Translations under genes and position numbers: made by a program
Source of the DNA: CAYOOT01 sp964405665
Lineage (GTDB): Bacteria; Bdellovibrionota_C; UBA2361; SZUA-149; CAZDWZ01
DNA: 64,000 nucleotides
Direction of reading: 5' to 3'
Assembly (NCBI GenBank): GCA_964405665.1
Contig: CAYOOT010000005.1
Coordinates: forward strand, 10,918 to 74,917
Shown: positions 61,099 to 64,000 of the stretch, piece by piece
How the letters are laid out: every line of letters starts with the position of its first letter
Position numbering within the stretch: position 1 is the stretch's first letter
The notes under the pieces: generated by a model
Told to the model about the DNA's origin: nothing
Seen by the model: the letters and a program-made list of their open reading frames with translations, nothing else
Databases searched by the model: none

Positions 61099-61693
61099 AT
61101 TCGTTACCAAAAACTTTTTATTAGACTAGTTTTCAAACTACAGTTTCCAACCATCCACTATCTATATATTATTATTCAAAGATTTGAGTATTTTGATGCA
61201 CTAATTCGAATGGAAATTGCACTTTTTTTATTAGGTTATCCATTGTAGGAGCAACCCTTTATGGCTGTCCGGTTCATCTATATCTTTGGTAATAGACTTC
61301 CCCTTGATAAAACGGTATCCGTTTTCCGAGAGATAAGATAGCAGCCAATTTCCACTAAGCTGCAAACCGGTTCAATATTGTCAAGGAAATCAATCGGTTA
61401 TACATACGTAAAACGCTACTTTAGATTTTGCCTCCAATTGCAAGTTGTTCCCTTATAAAAGGTAAGGGATTTTATTTTTGAATCTTAAGAATCTCGTTCC
61501 AGTAATTAATTTATTGCTGCGCGCTCTACCATTCTCTTTGGAAATTCCGGGCAGGTATAAAACCTGCCCCTACATTTAGATTTTATAAGCGGCATTGTAG
61601 GGGCAGCCTTTATGGCTGCCCGGTTGGCCAATATATTTTGGAATTCCGGGCACCCATAAAGGGCGACGCGACCATCGAATGGGTGCCCCGACA
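61099..61693. other. 595-bp intergenic region with clustered repeats
   Basis: No gene seen. It holds a degenerate repeat fragment near 61248 (GTAGGAGCAACCCTTTATGGCTGTCCGG-like), a small AAAACGG/CCGTTTT hairpin near 61311, a half-unit (61547-61573) and a full unit with a 20-bp insertion (61597-61692). The upstream promoter for paralogue A should lie in its first ~150 bp, which are AT-rich. Confidence 0.7.
61547..61692. repeat. GTAG/CTAC repeats, copies 7 and 8 (half unit plus interrupted full unit)
   Basis: A CCGGGCAGG...CCTGCCCCTAC half unit is followed after 23 bp by a full unit, left hairpin CAGCC/GGCTG and right hairpin CACCC/GGGTG. The right hairpin is split by about 20 extra bases (GGCGACGCGACCATCGAAT) in the loop. 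The end reads CGAC instead of CTAC. Confidence 0.75.
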
Positions 61694-64000
61694 TTACATC
61701 TTCTCAGCGGTCCATTCGTAAGTGATTGTTCTCTTCTTGTTATCCATAGTGAAAACTGCAGTAGTTTTACCTAAGAGTTTTCTTCCTTCCACTTGAGCAA
61801 CACTATTTAAACTAACTCCATGAAGATTCTTCGATGTTAAGGTTAATGTCTTCTTGCCATTTTTTTCTGTCACTTTATTTTGAAAATCCACTCCCTGAAT
61901 TCTCATTTCCACTACTTTGCCATCCACTGTTGCTGGAATTTCGACAAGAGACTTACTCATTAGATTCCCATCTCCCAAGTCTTTGAAGACAAAGAAGCCA
62001 TCAGATAAAGTTTTATCTCTTTCAGGAGCTCTAGACTGATCACTAATCGTCCAGCGCCAAACACCATGAAGATCCCGAAGTTCGGTAACTTTTGTCGCAG
62101 TAGCCGAATCTTCTACTTCTTCTTTTTCGTTATCTAAGTCTACTGGAGAAACGTTACCTTGATTGACCATGATATATTTTGAGTAAAGCTCTAATGGACT
62201 CTCTGCCCCATCAGTATACCAGTCAACGGATGCGCCTTTAATTACTTTTCCATCTTTTTCCAGTTCGTAACCTAGAGTTGCTGAAACGTTTTTGTAAATC
62301 GGATCATGATTATTGGTATGATAGTAAAGTGCTTTTACTCCAACTTCATCTAAGCGTTTTACTTCACCGGCTTGTGATACGGCATCTTGGTTCTCATCAA
62401 ACCAAAGAGCAAGTGGGGTTAATTCTTCTCCACTTACTTTGCCATCATAGTTTGCATCCAGAGTTTTTAAAGCGTCATAGCCATTTTCCCAAGGAGTTGC
62501 TTTCTCAGCTTGATCTCCATTAACAAGCGATGCTACTTTTTTACCACCGAAAGTCCAGTTTCCAAACAATTGGAAAGCACTGTCGATTTTTCCAGTATGC
62601 ATTGGATCATAAACTACTAATGGTAATTTCGCAGAAGCTTTCCATAACCAATATTTCCCCGGGGTTGCTGGATTCAATGGAAAGTTTACTACAGTAGTTT
62701 TACTTTCCGGTTGAATATCTTTATCAAACATTAAAGATATTGGAGATGATTGAGCAAAACTAAAACTACCAGTAAGCGTACTACTGCTTACGCAAGAAGA
62801 AGCTGGTCGTTGCACACAATTTTCATCGAAGTAAACAGTTATTCCACTAGCGGACCAGAGTGCTCCTAAGGTTGCCAATATTGCATCGATTTTTTTATCA
62901 TCATCATACTGCGCATTGTCTCCAGGAGGAGCATTGTTAATTGCATTTTGTAAGCAAGTAGGTATTGATCCGCTAAGGGTGTAGGCCGAGGTACCAGTAA
63001 GCATACTGTTTGAACTTGAATTAGTATTCGTTAGAGTTATAGAATAATTTTGCTGACAAGCTACACAAGTATTACCATTTTTTAAATATGGTGTTTCCGC
63101 AGGACACTGATGACAAGCTCCACTATAATCCCAAGGAGCTGTTTCAGGACAACGACGACATTGTCCACCCCAACCTAGAGAATTATAAGTAGCATTATTT
63201 GTCGGATATAAATATGGAGTTGCCGGAGCACACTTATTACATGTTCCATTATAAAAATATGGAGTTGCAGTTGGACAACAGAACTCCGTACTTCCGGAGG
63301 CTAAAGGCATTCCTGCTGGGCAACAGCGTGGACCCACATTGTCAGGCAATGCTCCTTCGCAACACGATCCGTTACTTGCAATCTTATTGCTGGCACAACA
63401 TTTTCCACTGGTATTTGCCCAAGCCTGACCTGAAGCACAACAATGTTTAGTACCGGCACTATCTGTTTTCACATTAGTGCAACATTGGTTATCTACCCAT
63501 TGAGCTGTTGAAGAGGCACAACAATGTCCACTAATATTCGATTCATTGGAGGCACAGCAAATTCCATTCTTATTTACTTTTCCAGAAGAGGTACAACATG
63601 TATTGCCAACTACCTCTGATGTCTTACAACATCCACTGGCACTTGCCCAAGTAGGAGTAGCTGAAGGGCAGCAATTTCCACTGGCATTTACTTCAGATGA
63701 GGCACAACAAATTCCATTCTTGTTTACTTTTCCAGAAGTTGTGCAACAGACAGCACTTGCTCCACTACCCACTACTTGAGTTGTGGTACAACATGTTCCA
63801 CCTACTGGTGTTTGCGTTGAGGAACAACAACTATTCCCTGCGATTTTTTCTGTAGCGCAACAAGTGTTACTTGTTCCCGCTCTCTCTTGTCCACTAGAGC
63901 AACAGATTCCGTTTGATGGATGCTGCGTTGAACTGCAACAACTGTTACCTGCTATTTGCGTTGTTGTACAACACGCCCCATTTAATGGAGTTTGTGTTGA
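61694..64000 (-). CDS. Secreted protein with Cys-Cys repeat array and EF-hand pair, paralogue B (5' partial)
   Basis: The frame is open to the right edge, so the start lies outside; an internal GTG at 63772 is not a credible start. From the edge to ~63270 the protein is an array of more than 18 Cys-Cys pairs spaced 9-13 residues (CCTSSGKVNKNGICCASNE, CCASSTAQWVDNQCC). Then come CxxC modules like paralogue A (CRRCPETAPW, CHQCPAETPY) and a Cys-poor domain with EF-hand loops DANYDGKVSGEE and DENQDAVSQAGE, ending YEWTAEKM. The two paralogues align well from the CxxC part to the C-terminus. Likely a disulfide-hardened, calcium-binding surface or matrix protein. Confidence 0.82.
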   Translation of the reverse strand, partial: STQTPLNGACCTTTQIAGNSCCSSTQHPSNGICCSSGQERAGTSNTCCATEKIAGNSCCSSTQTPVGGTCCTTTQVVGSGASAVCCTTSGKVNKNGICCASSEVNASGNCCPSATPTWASASGCCKTSEVVGNTCCTSSGKVNKNGICCASNESNISGHCCASSTAQWVDNQCCTNVKTDSAGTKHCCASGQAWANTSGKCCASNKIASNGSCCEGALPDNVGPRCCPAGMPLASGSTEFCCPTATPYFYNGTCNKCAPATPYLYPTNNATYNSLGWGGQCRRCPETAPWDYSGACHQCPAETPYLKNGNTCVACQQNYSITLTNTNSSSNSMLTGTSAYTLSGSIPTCLQNAINNAPPGDNAQYDDDKKIDAILATLGALWSASGITVYFDENCVQRPASSCVSSSTLTGSFSFAQSSPISLMFDKDIQPESKTTVVNFPLNPATPGKYWLWKASAKLPLVVYDPMHTGKIDSAFQLFGNWTFGGKKVASLVNGDQAEKATPWENGYDALKTLDANYDGKVSGEELTPLALWFDENQDAVSQAGEVKRLDEVGVKALYYHTNNHDPIYKNVSATLGYELEKDGKVIKGASVDWYTDGAESPLELYSKYIMVNQGNVSPVDLDNEKEEVEDSATATKVTELRDLHGVWRWTISDQSRAPERDKTLSDGFFVFKDLGDGNLMSKSLVEIPATVDGKVVEMRIQGVDFQNKVTEKNGKKTLTLTSKNLHGVSLNSVAQVEGRKLLGKTTAVFTMDNKKRTITYEWTAEKM

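Noticed and set aside
61694..64000. Regular DNA repeats that could be read as a CRISPR array
   Set aside because: The repeats are imperfect and codon-phased, and they encode Cys-Cys units within one long open frame; spacing is 30-45 bp with no constant repeat.

Overview
The window comes from a low-GC, flagellated, didermal (Gram-negative) bacterium, probably uncultivated. Outer-membrane biogenesis (BamA/TamA-like protein plus TamB), lipoproteins with clear lipoboxes, a Wza/Wzc-type exopolysaccharide export locus, a PEP-CTERM protein and a System-I (Ccm) cytochrome c operon all fit a deltaproteobacteria-like lineage. The sequence alone does not fix the phylum. Two 100-N gaps (31980-32079 and 33830-33929) show that it is a scaffold from a draft or metagenome assembly.

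Layout. (1) 1-1358: end of a secreted propeller-like protein with calcium-binding repeats. (2) 1435-10923, minus strand: a long tightly packed run, trxA, thiS-thiG-thiE, ccmF, a 37-aa membrane protein, ccmA, ccmB, an unknown 159-aa membrane protein, ccmC, ccmD, engB, hemD and a methyltransferase. (3) 11125-23471: a Cys-rich small lipoprotein, then (minus) pdhC, a LipB-LipA fusion, tamB and a six-POTRA Omp85 protein, a lipid-flippase/glycosyltransferase fusion, and a PEP-CTERM protein. (4) 24143-35999: flagellar genes flhB-flhA-flhG ... fliA. flhF is absent from its usual place, and about 6.5 kb of unrecognised Pro/Ala-rich genes sit between flhG and fliA. (5) SodB-type superoxide dismutase, a receiver-histidine kinase protein and fabD. 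(6) 39284-46502, minus: a complete histidine operon, hisG-hisC::HAD-hisB-hisH-hisF-hisA::hisI::hisE-hisD, preceded by a 20-codon leader peptide with four His codons and a promoter. (7) metX, an MFS carrier and mscL. (8) 49539-57041: exopolysaccharide genes (manA, TPR lipoprotein, BY-kinase, Wzz-like, PrsT-like TPR lipoprotein, Wza-like), then a prephenate dehydratase-prephenate dehydrogenase fusion. (9) 58831-64000, minus: two paralogous secreted Cys-rich EF-hand proteins; the second is cut by the window edge and carries a long array of Cys-Cys pairs.

Cross-cutting themes. Gene fusion is frequent: LipB-LipA, HisA-HisI-HisE, HisC-HAD, dehydratase-dehydrogenase and flippase-glycosyltransferase. 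Three kinds of small palindromic DNA are scattered through the window. The first is a 76-bp paired-hairpin repeat that begins GTAG and ends CTAC (REP/BIME-like), which in places supplies a stop codon or a start region. The second is a 150-bp terminal-inverted-repeat element lying in frame in the signal-peptide region of the Wza-like gene. The third is a set of unrelated perfect hairpins (10-22 bp stems, 2-5 nt loops) inside coding sequences, mostly in linkers or termini. No rRNA, tRNA or CRISPR array was seen.
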